A stretch of 64,000 nucleotides of DNA from the NCBI RefSeq assembly GCF_900186965.1, contig NZ_LT906457.1, positions 1,390,501 through 1,454,500 of the forward strand, read 5' to 3'. This DNA comes from Legionella spiritensis (lineage in GTDB: Bacteria > Pseudomonadota > Gammaproteobacteria > Legionellales > Legionellaceae). A program made the translations under genes and the position numbers. Positions 56,144-64,000 of the stretch are shown here, one piece after another; the stretch's first letter is position 1; each line of letters begins with the position of its first letter. Below the pieces are notes generated by a model. That model ran no database searches and was not told the origin of the DNA. It was given only the letters and a program-made list of their open reading frames with translations.

Positions 56144-56953
56144 ATGGCCCACAGGTTTTTTAAGGATGGGATCAATCTTGTAAACCGGATTATTGCTTTC
56201 TGGCTGTTTCTTTTGTTCCTGTCTATTGCCAGTCTCGTATTTCTGATTATTCTGGCCAATAAAATTGATGCTGAAAGACTTGCTCAAAAGGATAAGGCAG
56301 AGCTTATCCAGCTGGCAAGTGAGTTACGAAGGTATAGTAATTTTTTAACGGCTCAAACTCGATCGTTTGTAGTGACCTCCGACGTGGAGTATTTGCAAAA
56401 TTACTGGGATGAAGTACTGATATATAAAAATCGGGAGAATATTTTAGCCAGGCTTAAAACCATTCCGGGCGTTACCGGGAAAGATCTTCATCTTTTAACC
56501 ATTGCTAAAAAGCATTCGGACGATTTAATCCAGACGGAATTAAGGGCTATGAAACTGGTTTTGAGTGCCTATCAGGTACCACAAGAGTTGTATCTTCAAT
56601 CCATAAAAAACTATCATCTGACGCCTACTGATATGGCCTTATCTCCTCCGGATAAACTTGCTCTGGCTCAGGAAATCATGTTTAACAAATCTTACTCTAC
56701 AATGAAGGCTAAAATTATGGAGCCTATTGATCAGTTTATAAGGAATGTTCTTGCCATCAGCATTATGACGTCAAAGCACATTCAAAAAAACACTGATTTA
56801 TTGTTCCTTATTTTCAGTTCTCTGATAATCAGCATCATCGCATCCATTATCGCAATTGTCTGGCTGAGGATATTGTTGATTTCAAAAGTGCCGGAGAAAG
56901 GGAAAAGCGGCAAAAAGCCGGACACAAAAAAATCTGCTAAAACTACTGGTTAA
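56144..56953 (+). CDS. Membrane protein with receptor-like periplasmic helical domain
   Basis: From ATG 56144 (GGGGAG upstream, one base after the previous stop) the product is 269 residues. It has one membrane segment near the N-terminus (about 15-38), a helical periplasmic region (about 40-205) and a second segment (about 213-240), then a short basic tail. This is the layout of the sensor part of chemoreceptors or sensor kinases, but there is no HAMP, signalling or kinase domain. The periplasmic part contains SNFLTAQTRSFVVTSDVEYL, like the start of four-helix-bundle sensors. It may sense a ligand jointly with the pentapeptide protein. Confidence 0.65.
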   Translation: MAHRFFKDGINLVNRIIAFWLFLLFLSIASLVFLIILANKIDAERLAQKDKAELIQLASELRRYSNFLTAQTRSFVVTSDVEYLQNYWDEVLIYKNRENILARLKTIPGVTGKDLHLLTIAKKHSDDLIQTELRAMKLVLSAYQVPQELYLQSIKNYHLTPTDMALSPPDKLALAQEIMFNKSYSTMKAKIMEPIDQFIRNVLAISIMTSKHIQKNTDLLFLIFSSLIISIIASIIAIVWLRILLISKVPEKGKSGKKPDTKKSAKTTG

Positions 56954-56964
56954 GGCTCTTTGCA

Positions 56965-57012
56965 CAATTTTTTTGTAAAGTACCATAGCCTGTAAGGAGG
57001 CCGGGTTGCCAA
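56965..57012. repeat. Decayed intergenic repeat (module B remnant)
   Basis: TTTTTTTGTAAAG then ATAGCCTGTAAGGAGGCCGG matches the link and first half of module B, but the second half is lost. Confidence 0.55.
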
Positions 57013-57059
57013 TGGCAGCCCGACAAAATACAACAGGAACTGAAAAGAATACTGACGCA

Positions 57060-57356
57060 TTAATTGTCTTGTTTGGGTTCTTCAGCGCTCTTGTCGGAAG
57101 TATTTGCTTTACCGGTTTTTACTTCTTCTGTTTTTTCTTCACTGGCCGGCGTTTCTTTTTTGGGTGTGGCAGGTTGTGCGGCCGCTTTCGTTTCCTTTAC
57201 AGCGGATTCCTTTTCTTCGGCTTGTGCCTGCGCTTCACGTTTTTGCTTATAGTCATCAATGATTTCGCCAACGCTGGTTTTAACATCTTTAAACAGTTTG
57301 GTAGCGATTGAAGAAATTTCCTTGAGATCAGGTAATTTTGATTTGAAATCGCTCAT
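57060..57356 (-). CDS. Small charged cytosolic protein of unknown function
   Basis: From MSDFKSKLPDLKEI (57356) the product is 98 residues. The first 40 form a helical segment; the rest is a low-complexity Lys/Glu/Ala/Thr tail (KETKAAAQPATPKKETPASE) that is probably disordered. A signal peptide is absent. TTTGGAG lies 5-8 bases before the start region. It could be phasin-like or nucleoid-linked, but neither is shown by a motif. It is downstream of sohB on the other side of a short AT-rich gap. Confidence 0.55.
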   Translation of the reverse strand: MSDFKSKLPDLKEISSIATKLFKDVKTSVGEIIDDYKQKREAQAQAEEKESAVKETKAAAQPATPKKETPASEEKTEEVKTGKANTSDKSAEEPKQDN

Positions 57357-57456
57357 GTCATGCTCCAAATATTTTTTTGTTTATATTTATTAAGTATATA
57401 CGTTCCGCAGTTTATCTGCACCTGGCTTTTACTGCATCATAAATTAAAACTATATA

Positions 57457-58410
57457 TTAAGCCCAGGGGTGCAAGGCTTTTGTCAAAGGTTTTAAAATGC
57501 GGTCAGCCACGGAATGTTTGGCATGTACCGTAATCTGAAAAACATTAAAATCGGTTAATTTGTTCATCAGGAATTCATCGCTGGTTTTTAGGGAATCGAC
57601 CAGTCTCAGATCAAAGGCGTCCTTACCCAGCCAATGTTCTCCGGTTGATACTTTATCGATATCCAGTTGCTGACGATTGGAGAGAACGTATTCCCGAAAC
57701 GCCTTATGAATGAGTTCCAAATCTTCCTGAAATTTTTGTTTGCCTTTTTCGGTATTTTCCCCGAAAAGCGTGACTGTTCGTTTGAACTCACCGGCGGTAA
57801 ACAATTCAAAATCAATATCGTGTTGCTTGAGCCAGCGATGGAAATTGGGGATCTGCGCGACGACACCGATAGAGCCAATAATGGCGAAAGGGGACGCTAT
57901 AATGCGATTTGCGACACAAGCCATCAGATAACCGCCGCTGGCGGCCATTTTATCAATAGCTACGGTAAGATGAATTTTTTTATCGCGGATGCGTTGTAAC
58001 TGGGAAGCGGCCAGCCCGTAACCATTAACGATGCCGCCAGGACTGTCCAGTCTCACCAAAACTTCGTCTTTGTCATCTGCAATCATTAAAATCGCGGTGA
58101 TGGCTTCACGTAATTCTTCCGTCTGGGACGCTTTTATATCGCCATGAAAATCAATAACAAAAAGACTGGGTTTCATTTTCGCGATTTTTTTATCTTTTTT
58201 GCTGACTTTGGATTTTACTTTTTTATGGTCTTTGACTTCATGAAGCATACGATGCTGTAGTTCCGTATATTTTTTGTTTAATGACGTCACTTCAATTTTT
58301 GAACGCGGTTTGCGGCCTATGGCGATGATACCGGCGGCAAGAACCAGAATGGCAATGACCAGCGTCGCTATTTTGAGTAAAAACAAACCATATTGTGAAA
58401 GAAATTCCAT
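57457..58410 (-). CDS. sohB: Inner membrane protease SohB
   Basis: SohB is an S49-family serine protease with its active site in the periplasm. From ATG 58410 (AGGA 6 bases upstream) the product is 317 residues with a membrane segment (about 8-30). The S49 core contains RLDSPGGIVNGYGLAASQL, the catalytic Ser in KMAASGGYLMACVA, and the following SPFAIIGSIGVVAQIP. The Lys of the Ser-Lys dyad is expected in the core (AIDKMAASGG region or later). It is divergent from ccmA. Confidence 0.93.
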   Translation of the reverse strand: MEFLSQYGLFLLKIATLVIAILVLAAGIIAIGRKPRSKIEVTSLNKKYTELQHRMLHEVKDHKKVKSKVSKKDKKIAKMKPSLFVIDFHGDIKASQTEELREAITAILMIADDKDEVLVRLDSPGGIVNGYGLAASQLQRIRDKKIHLTVAIDKMAASGGYLMACVANRIIASPFAIIGSIGVVAQIPNFHRWLKQHDIDFELFTAGEFKRTVTLFGENTEKGKQKFQEDLELIHKAFREYVLSNRQQLDIDKVSTGEHWLGKDAFDLRLVDSLKTSDEFLMNKLTDFNVFQITVHAKHSVADRILKPLTKALHPWA

Positions 58411-58559
58411 CGTGAGTCCTATTTGTCCGGGATCAAAAACAAAATTATTACCGGGTATACCATTTGGTGCAAGGGGATATTGCGGATTGTGTTTTTTGCC
58501 ACTTGCCAGCGTGAGGAATAACGGATAGTCTGCCACTTTCAAACGATATCCTGTTATTT

Positions 58560-59162
58560 ATGCTTGAGGTGCGCGGCCTTACTTTTGATTATCATTATCA
58601 GCCATTGCTGGATGACGTGTGTTTTTCCTTGCAGGAAGGGGGATGGCTGCATTTGCGAGGAGCGAACGGCACCGGTAAAACAACCTTGCTGCGCTTGTTG
58701 GCGGGTCTTTTATTTCCTTTGGCCGGAGAGGTTCGCTTTCATGGCCGTTCCATACATGACAATCTGTCGGACTACCGGCAATCACTTTGCTACGTTGGCC
58801 ATAAATCCGGGTTGAACCCTCTGCTTACCGTACGTGAGAATTGCCTCTTTGATTTATGCCTGAACGGGGGAGAGGGCGTTGTTGATGATTTACTGTCCCG
58901 TTTTGAATTACAGGCCGTTGCACAACGATTGTGCGGCCAGCTTTCAGCCGGACAAAAACGACGGGTTGCCTTGCTGCGCCTCGCGATGGGGAAAACCCGC
59001 CTCTGGTTGTTGGACGAACCCCTGGTGGCTCTGGACGCTGCGGCGCAATCGGCATTGATAGTCTTGATGACAAGGCATGTGGAAGCTGGGGGTATGATTG
59101 TGATGACGTCTCACCAGGCCTTACTGGAATCACCTGTCCCGGTTAAGGAGTATTGGTTGTGA
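58560..59162 (+). CDS. ccmA: Cytochrome c biogenesis ATPase CcmA
   Basis: CcmA powers release of heme-loaded CcmE from CcmC. The 200-residue ATPase has Walker A GANGTGKTTLLRLLAG, signature LSAGQKRRVALLRL and Walker B LWLLDEPL. It is the first gene of the ccm operon and overlaps ccmB by 4 bases. Confidence 0.96.
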   Translation: MLEVRGLTFDYHYQPLLDDVCFSLQEGGWLHLRGANGTGKTTLLRLLAGLLFPLAGEVRFHGRSIHDNLSDYRQSLCYVGHKSGLNPLLTVRENCLFDLCLNGGEGVVDDLLSRFELQAVAQRLCGQLSAGQKRRVALLRLAMGKTRLWLLDEPLVALDAAAQSALIVLMTRHVEAGGMIVMTSHQALLESPVPVKEYWL

Positions 59163-59839
59163 TCCCGGCCGGAAAATTGTTTGCAAAACAATGTCATCGC
59201 GAAATACTCCTGCATATCCGCCAGCCCAGAGGGCTACTGTACACTACTATTTTTTTTCTTATGATCACGGTGTTTTTTCCCCTGACCATGACTCCTGACA
59301 GCATGTTGATGCGCAGGATTGTACCCGGTCTGGTATGGACGGCCATGCTGCTGGCTTCACTCCTGGCGTCGGAACGACTTTTCCAGCAGGATTATGAAGA
59401 GGGCGTCATTGAGCAATGGCTGGTGTCAGGAGAATCGCTGAGTCTTATTGTCGGTGCCAAAATAAGTGTTCACTGGCTGTTGAATTTATTACCCATGCTA
59501 CTACTTTGTCCGCTTGTTGCCGTGTTGTTTTCACTATCAGGGTATGAAACGGTGGTTTTGATAGCCAGTCTCGTGGCGGGAACCCCGGCTATTATTTTCT
59601 TATGCGCTCTGGCTGCGGCGTTTAATACGGGTATGCAGCAAAAAGGGGTTTTAATCGCCCTTATTTTGTTGCCGCTTGCCTTGCCGGTTATGATTTTTGG
59701 CAGCGGTACGCTAAACGCCGCCATGTATGGGGTCGAAGTCCGTGGCTTCCTCGCGATCCTGCTGGCGTTATCCATTCTGGCGGCGGCATTTTTGCCACTG
59801 GCGATAAGTGCTGTCATTCGGATTAGCCTTGCTGACTAG
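59159..59839 (+). CDS. ccmB: Heme exporter subunit CcmB
   Basis: The 226-residue inner membrane protein has six predicted membrane segments and is the permease partner of CcmA. The GTG at 59159 is chosen because AAGGAG lies 8 bases upstream; it overlaps the ccmA stop as GTGA. Confidence 0.93.
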   Translation: MIPAGKLFAKQCHREILLHIRQPRGLLYTTIFFLMITVFFPLTMTPDSMLMRRIVPGLVWTAMLLASLLASERLFQQDYEEGVIEQWLVSGESLSLIVGAKISVHWLLNLLPMLLLCPLVAVLFSLSGYETVVLIASLVAGTPAIIFLCALAAAFNTGMQQKGVLIALILLPLALPVMIFGSGTLNAAMYGVEVRGFLAILLALSILAAAFLPLAISAVIRISLAD

Positions 59840-59930
59840 TACCTCATCCATTCTCCGGTTCAAAAAATGAATTGAGGACACGCCCTGATGCGTGGTAAAA
59901 TCCCTCTTTTTTCTGGCTTATTTGTTCCCT

Positions 59931-60674
59931 ATGTGGAAATTTTTATATCAGCTTGCTTCCCCCAGGATTTTTTATCGCAGGACTGCTTCCTGGCTGCCTG
60001 TTTTGGGCTATGGTGCGTTGTTTTTTCTGGTGACCGGATTGAGTTGGGGTTTATTTATCGCGCCACCGGATTATCAGCAGGGTGACGCCTTTCGGATTAT
60101 CTATATCCATGTTCCATCCGCGTTCCTGTCCATGGCACTTTATGGATGGATGGCGTTTTTGTCAGTACTGTTGATCGTATGGCGTATTAAACTGGCCGGC
60201 CTGATGCTGACTGTCATCGCCCAGCTTGGAGCCGCCATGGCCTTTCTGGCACTGGTGACCGGAAGTATCTGGGGTAAGCCGATGTGGGGAGCCTGGTGGG
60301 TATGGGATGCCCGTCTAACATCCGAACTTATCCTGTTTCTTTTGTATGTGGCCATTCTGGCAACCCGTTCGGCATTCAGCGATTCGGATCAGGGTGATAA
60401 AGTCGTGGCGATATTAACGCTGGTTGGTGTGGTGGATCTGCCTATTATTCATTATTCCGTTTACTGGTGGAATACGCTTCATCAGGGCGCGACGTTATCC
60501 GCATTTGCCAAACCGAAGATTGCCGCCGCCATGTTGTATCCCTTATTGATGTCGTTACTGGGATTTGTCCTGTATTGTTCATGGGTTATCCTCCATAAGG
60601 CGCGCCAGGACTTATTATTGCGGGAACGAAGACAACAATGGGTCCGGGAACTGGTTGAAGGAGAAACGCGATGA
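59931..60674 (+). CDS. ccmC: Heme handling protein CcmC
   Basis: CcmC loads heme onto CcmE. From ATG 59931 the product is 247 residues and begins MWKFLYQLASPRIFY, in line with the E. coli start. The tryptophan-rich motif WGKPMWGAWWVWDARLTSEL and conserved periplasmic histidines (YIHVPSAF, HYSVYWWNTLHQ) are present, with six membrane segments. A GTG at 59892 is an alternative. It overlaps ccmD by 4 bases. Confidence 0.95.
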   Translation: MWKFLYQLASPRIFYRRTASWLPVLGYGALFFLVTGLSWGLFIAPPDYQQGDAFRIIYIHVPSAFLSMALYGWMAFLSVLLIVWRIKLAGLMLTVIAQLGAAMAFLALVTGSIWGKPMWGAWWVWDARLTSELILFLLYVAILATRSAFSDSDQGDKVVAILTLVGVVDLPIIHYSVYWWNTLHQGATLSAFAKPKIAAAMLYPLLMSLLGFVLYCSWVILHKARQDLLLRERRQQWVRELVEGETR

Positions 60675-60838
60675 GTACGTTGCTACACGCCCTGACCATG
60701 GGCGGGTATTTTATGTATGTCTGGCCTGCCTATGGCCTGGCGGCACTGGTTTTCGCCGTTCATTTTATCGGTATCCGATGGCAGCGCAAACAAACCCGCA
60801 AAAAATTACAACAATGGTTTAGGCAATCCTGGTTATGA
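60671..60838 (+). CDS. ccmD: Heme exporter accessory protein CcmD
   Basis: The 55-residue protein ([20 protein letters not shown] at the start) has one membrane segment (about 16-36, [17 protein letters not shown]) and a basic cytoplasmic tail, as in all CcmD proteins. It assists in the CcmABCD release complex. It overlaps ccmC and ccmE by 4 bases each. Confidence 0.93.
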   Translation: MSTLLHALTMGGYFMYVWPAYGLAALVFAVHFIGIRWQRKQTRKKLQQWFRQSWL

Positions 60839-61281
60839 ACCCGGTCCGTCAACGAAAAATAATGGTTCTGATTTTTATGCTGTCGGCTCTGGCTGTGGTT
60901 ACCGCATTGGTCATGTATGCGCTTCGTCAGAATATCAGTCTTTTTTATACACCGACACAACTGGCAGCTGGTGAGGCGGCTGGTCAGTCCCTGATCCGCG
61001 TCGGCGGCATGGTGGTTAATGGCAGTATTGTTCGAAACTCCAATGATTTGTCCGTACGATTTCAATTAACCGATTTTAATAAAACCATTGAGGTTAGTTA
61101 CCGTGGTATATTGCCTGATCTGTTCCGTGAAGGGCAGGGGATAGTCGCTTTGGGAACCGTCACTGATAACCGGCATTTTACCGCCAGGGAAGTACTTGCC
61201 AAACATGACGCTGAGTATATGCCGCCGGAGGTCAAAGACGCCCTGGCGAAATCGGTTAAATCCGGTCAAAAAGGAGGTTGA
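60835..61281 (+). CDS. ccmE: Periplasmic heme chaperone CcmE
   Basis: CcmE carries heme, covalently bound to a His, to the lyase CcmF/CcmH. The 148-residue protein has an N-terminal anchor (about 9-29), an OB-type fold, and the heme-binding motif [14 protein letters not shown] with His124 and Tyr128. The ccmF ATG follows directly after its stop. Confidence 0.96.
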   Translation: MNPVRQRKIMVLIFMLSALAVVTALVMYALRQNISLFYTPTQLAAGEAAGQSLIRVGGMVVNGSIVRNSNDLSVRFQLTDFNKTIEVSYRGILPDLFREGQGIVALGTVTDNRHFTAREVLAKHDAEYMPPEVKDALAKSVKSGQKGG

Positions 61282-63237
61282 ATGCTCGCTGAGCTTGGTT
61301 TATTCGCATTGATACTTGCTTTGGTGTTTTCCTGTCTGTTAATTTTTATTCCAACGCTTGGTTTGTGGCGTGCTAACAGGGCGTGGATTGCGGCAGCCCC
61401 ATCGCTGGCGTGGGGGCAGTTTCTTTTCGTGGCTGCCGCCTATCTTTGCCTGACGGCTTCCTTTTTGCAAAACGATTTTACCGTGGTTTACGTTTTGACC
61501 AATTCTAGCAGGTCCTTACCCTGGTTTTACAAACTGTGCGCGGTATGGGGCGGGCATGAAGGTTCCATGCTGCTCTGGGTGGCGATATTAAGTTTATGGA
61601 TGGCGGCGGTAAGCCTGTGCAGCAAGAACCTGGAGGAGGATATACGTGTCCGGGTACTTGTGATTCTTGGTTTACTGAGTGTCGGGTTTATTCTGTTTCT
61701 GTTAACGACATCGAATCCTTTTGCCCGCCAGTTTCAGCTTCTGCACACGGAGGGACGTGATTTAAACCCGTTGCTGCAGGATCCGGGGTTTTTATTTCAT
61801 CCTCCCATGCTTTACATGGGGTATGTTGGTTTTTCAGTCGCTTTTGCCTTTGCCATCGCGGCTCTCTGGTTGGGGCGGCTGGAATCGTCGTGGGCCAAAT
61901 GGACCAGACCCTGGACGCTGGCAGCCTGGTGCTGTTTAACGGCGGGAATTACTTTAGGAAGCTGGTGGGCTTATCGGGAACTGGGTTGGGGCGGCTGGTG
62001 GTTTTGGGATCCGGTTGAAAACGCTTCGTTTATGCCCTGGTTAACGGGCACGGCACTTATCCATTCTCTGGCCGTCAGTGAAAAACGCCAGCAATTTATG
62101 GCCTGGACCCTGTTATTGGCAATAGCCGCTTTTTCCCTAAGCCTGATTGGAACGTTTCTGGTTCGCTCCGGTGTGTTGACTTCCGTTCATGCTTTTGCTG
62201 TCGATCCGCAACGCGGTCTTTATATCCTCGGCTTCCTTTTATTCGTCATTGGCGGGTCACTGACCCTGTTTGCTTGCCGTTGCCAGACCTTGCAACGGCG
62301 TGAAAACCCGGCACCGGTTTCAAGAGAGAGCGCGTTGCTTCTTAATAATGTGTTTCTTGCCGTGGCCATGCTTACGGTATTGATGGGAACTATTTATCCT
62401 TTGCTGATTGACGGTTTGGGATTGGGAAAACTGTCGGTTGGGGCGCCTTATTTTAATACGGTTTTTGTGCCGTTGATGATCCCATTGTTTTTGTTGATGG
62501 GCTTTGGAATTCATCTGAAATGGCAAAAAGATGATTTTGGAACCGTAATGAAGCGGTTATCTGCTGTGTTGGCTGTCAGTGTGTTGTTACCGATGCTTTT
62601 GTTGTTTTTACTGGTCGGTACGATTCATTTTAATGTTCTGACAGGACTTATCGTCGCGTTCTGGATTATGTTGAGTACCGGTAAGCTTGTTGTCTCACGG
62701 AGCAGGCAGCGTGGAGGACTTCTGGCCCTGGGGCAGTCGTTCTGGGGAATGGTTCTTGCGCATTGCGGTGTTGCTGCCACGGTAATTGGTATTGCCGTAT
62801 CAACCGGGTATGGCATTCAGGATGACGTCAGACTGGCTCCGGGCGGGAAAGCGGAACTTGCCGGTTATACGATTCATTTTATCGGTGAAACCGCTCTGGC
62901 GGGACCGAATTATCATGGAACTCGCGCTCATTTTACAATTAATCGGGGTCAGCGTGTACGGGATATATATCCGGAGAAGCGAATCTACAACGTCGGTCAG
63001 ATGGCCATGACCGAATCCGCCATTGACGTCAATCCTTTTCGCGATATTTATATTGCGCTTGGTGAGCCAATTGGTGATACAGCCTGGTCAGTCCGCCTCT
63101 ATTTTAAACCTTTCGTACGCTGGATTTGGGGAGGCGGGTTTCTGATTCTTGCCGGCGGCCTGATGGCGTTGTCTGATCGTCGTTATTATGTGAAACAGCG
63201 ATCAGTCAGAGAACACCGCGATGTGGAGGGCACTTGA
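61282..63237 (+). CDS. ccmF: Cytochrome c heme lyase subunit CcmF
   Basis: CcmF attaches heme to apocytochrome c at the inner membrane. The 651-residue protein has many membrane segments and the WWD-type motif GWGGWWFWDPVENASFMPW. The heme-pathway His residues lie in VWGGHEGSMLLWV and HSLAVSEKR. AAAGGAGG precedes the ATG. It overlaps ccmG by one base. Confidence 0.96.
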   Translation: MLAELGLFALILALVFSCLLIFIPTLGLWRANRAWIAAAPSLAWGQFLFVAAAYLCLTASFLQNDFTVVYVLTNSSRSLPWFYKLCAVWGGHEGSMLLWVAILSLWMAAVSLCSKNLEEDIRVRVLVILGLLSVGFILFLLTTSNPFARQFQLLHTEGRDLNPLLQDPGFLFHPPMLYMGYVGFSVAFAFAIAALWLGRLESSWAKWTRPWTLAAWCCLTAGITLGSWWAYRELGWGGWWFWDPVENASFMPWLTGTALIHSLAVSEKRQQFMAWTLLLAIAAFSLSLIGTFLVRSGVLTSVHAFAVDPQRGLYILGFLLFVIGGSLTLFACRCQTLQRRENPAPVSRESALLLNNVFLAVAMLTVLMGTIYPLLIDGLGLGKLSVGAPYFNTVFVPLMIPLFLLMGFGIHLKWQKDDFGTVMKRLSAVLAVSVLLPMLLLFLLVGTIHFNVLTGLIVAFWIMLSTGKLVVSRSRQRGGLLALGQSFWGMVLAHCGVAATVIGIAVSTGYGIQDDVRLAPGGKAELAGYTIHFIGETALAGPNYHGTRAHFTINRGQRVRDIYPEKRIYNVGQMAMTESAIDVNPFRDIYIALGEPIGDTAWSVRLYFKPFVRWIWGGGFLILAGGLMALSDRRYYVKQRSVREHRDVEGT

Positions 63238-63773
63238 TGAAATTATTGCGCTGGCGATTTATTCCCTTGGTATTGTTTGTTTTGATGGCGTTGTTTTTCT
63301 GGCGAGGACTTTCCCTTGATCCGAAAAAACTGCCGTCCAGTCGTATCGGACAAGCCTTGCCGGCATTTCAGTTGCCTGTTCTCGGTGAGCCTGATTCTTC
63401 ATTCACATCGGAAGAGATGAAAGGGCAGGTGGCGCTATTGAATGTCTGGGCCAGCTGGTGTGCGGCCTGTGTTGACGAACAGGTTTTTCTCTTGCGTCTT
63501 GCCAGAGAAGGTGTGCCGATTTATGGTTTGAATTACAAAGACGACAGTCAGAATGCTCAGCGCTGGTTGACGGAATGGGGCAATCCCTATCGCGCCATTG
63601 CCGAGGATAAATCAGGGCGTGTCGCCATTGATTTGGGCGTATATGGTGCTCCGGAGACTTTTCTTGTCGATAAAATGGGGATCATTCGATATCGGCATGC
63701 GGGTGTTCTGGATGAAACAACCTGGCAAAAGGATGTTTTGCCGCTGGTGAAACAATTAAAGGATGAATCATGA
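63237..63773 (+). CDS. ccmG: Thiol:disulfide interchange protein CcmG/DsbE
   Basis: CcmG keeps the apocytochrome CxxCH cysteines reduced for heme attachment. The 178-residue thioredoxin-fold protein has an N-terminal anchor (about 8-22), active site WASWCAACVDE (Cys75, Cys78) and the cis-Pro region VYGAPETFLVD. GGAGG lies 7 bases before ATG 63237. It overlaps ccmH by 4 bases. Confidence 0.95.
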   Translation: MKLLRWRFIPLVLFVLMALFFWRGLSLDPKKLPSSRIGQALPAFQLPVLGEPDSSFTSEEMKGQVALLNVWASWCAACVDEQVFLLRLAREGVPIYGLNYKDDSQNAQRWLTEWGNPYRAIAEDKSGRVAIDLGVYGAPETFLVDKMGIIRYRHAGVLDETTWQKDVLPLVKQLKDES

Positions 63774-64000
63774 AGAAGGGATTTGCCTGTGCCGTCTTGC
63801 TCATAGTGTTATTATTCAGCCTCCCTTTGCAGGCCGACAGCCTGTATCCGTTTGACAATAAAAAACAGGAAGTTCAATTTAATCAGTTGTTAAAAGAGTT
63901 GCGCTGTCTGGTTTGTCAGAATCAGGATTTGGCTGATTCCAACGCTGATCTGGCCAGGGATTTGAAAGGACAGGTTTACACGCTGATTAAAGAAGGAAAA
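63770..64000 (+). CDS. ccmH: Cytochrome c maturation protein CcmH, 3' end outside window
   Basis: The first 77 residues are present: a signal peptide (about 1-22, ending LPLQA) and the redox motif LRCLVCQNQ (Cys46, Cys49) that reduces apocytochrome with CcmG. The ATG overlaps the ccmG stop (ATGA), and a ribosome site AAAGGATG precedes it. Whether it is a short CcmH or a CcmH-CcmI fusion cannot be seen. Confidence 0.93.
   Translation, partial: MKKGFACAVLLIVLLFSLPLQADSLYPFDNKKQEVQFNQLLKELRCLVCQNQDLADSNADLARDLKGQVYTLIKEGK

Overview
The window looks like a chromosomal segment of a gammaproteobacterium of the Legionella group. The strongest sign is gene order: surE, a DedA-type gene, nlpD, rpoS, hmgA, yebC, ruvC, ruvA, then a PmrB/PmrA-type two-component pair and yciB. 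This matches my memory of the rpoS-to-pmrAB neighbourhood of Legionella pneumophila. Other signs are an NtrC-type FleQ and several proteins with effector-like designs (F-box plus CaaX, leucine-rich repeats, a cytosolic GDSL hydrolase). Species cannot be fixed from the sequence alone.

Layout. Positions 1-2191 hold two inverted copies of one IS256-family element; the left copy runs off the window and the right copy has lost its 5' end. Next come a GNAT-like gene, tRNA-Arg(CCT), ETF-ubiquinone oxidoreductase, an F-box/CaaX protein, and an ABC exporter paired with a lipase-like membrane protein. Positions 10-14 kb carry a thiolase, a chagasin-like protease inhibitor and NAD-malic enzyme. Positions 14-24 kb are the conserved surE-nlpD-rpoS / hmgA / yebC-ruvCA / pmrAB / yciB block. 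Positions 24-35 kb hold a LysM lytic transglycosylase, a GDSL hydrolase, gloB, rlmJ, a family 2 glycosyltransferase, the potABCD polyamine transporter and a very cysteine-rich secreted protein. Positions 35-50 kb hold an overlapping hydrolase/DUF4785/rmuC operon, ligA, a peptide-type ABC transporter without its ATPases, and dnaE with a coupled unknown gene. Positions 50-58 kb are more accessory: an LRR protein, an FKBP isomerase, a secreted protein with two identically spaced six-cysteine modules, fleQ, a pentapeptide membrane protein, a sensor-like membrane protein and sohB. The window ends in the cytochrome c maturation operon ccmABCDEFGH, cut off in ccmH.

How the parts connect. A PmrA/PmrB-type system is encoded at 21.3-23.5 kb. 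Upstream of the LRR gene (51.6 kb) there is a near-consensus copy of the tandem TTAA-type site that PmrA recognises in Legionella. A weaker copy with nearly the same distance to a -10-like hexamer lies before the F-box/CaaX gene (6.1 kb). These two genes are therefore candidate PmrA-controlled Dot/Icm effectors; this is inference.

Intergenic DNA is seeded with a family of palindromic GTAGCCCG-type repeats, seen in at least seven places. One copy, at 34.9-35.3 kb, is split by a 169-bp MITE-like element with 26-bp terminal inverted repeats and a CTAG duplication. I found no CRISPR array, no prophage and no complete unfamiliar multi-gene system. The most novel-looking items are the effector candidates, the two cysteine-patterned secreted proteins and the nested repeat/MITE.
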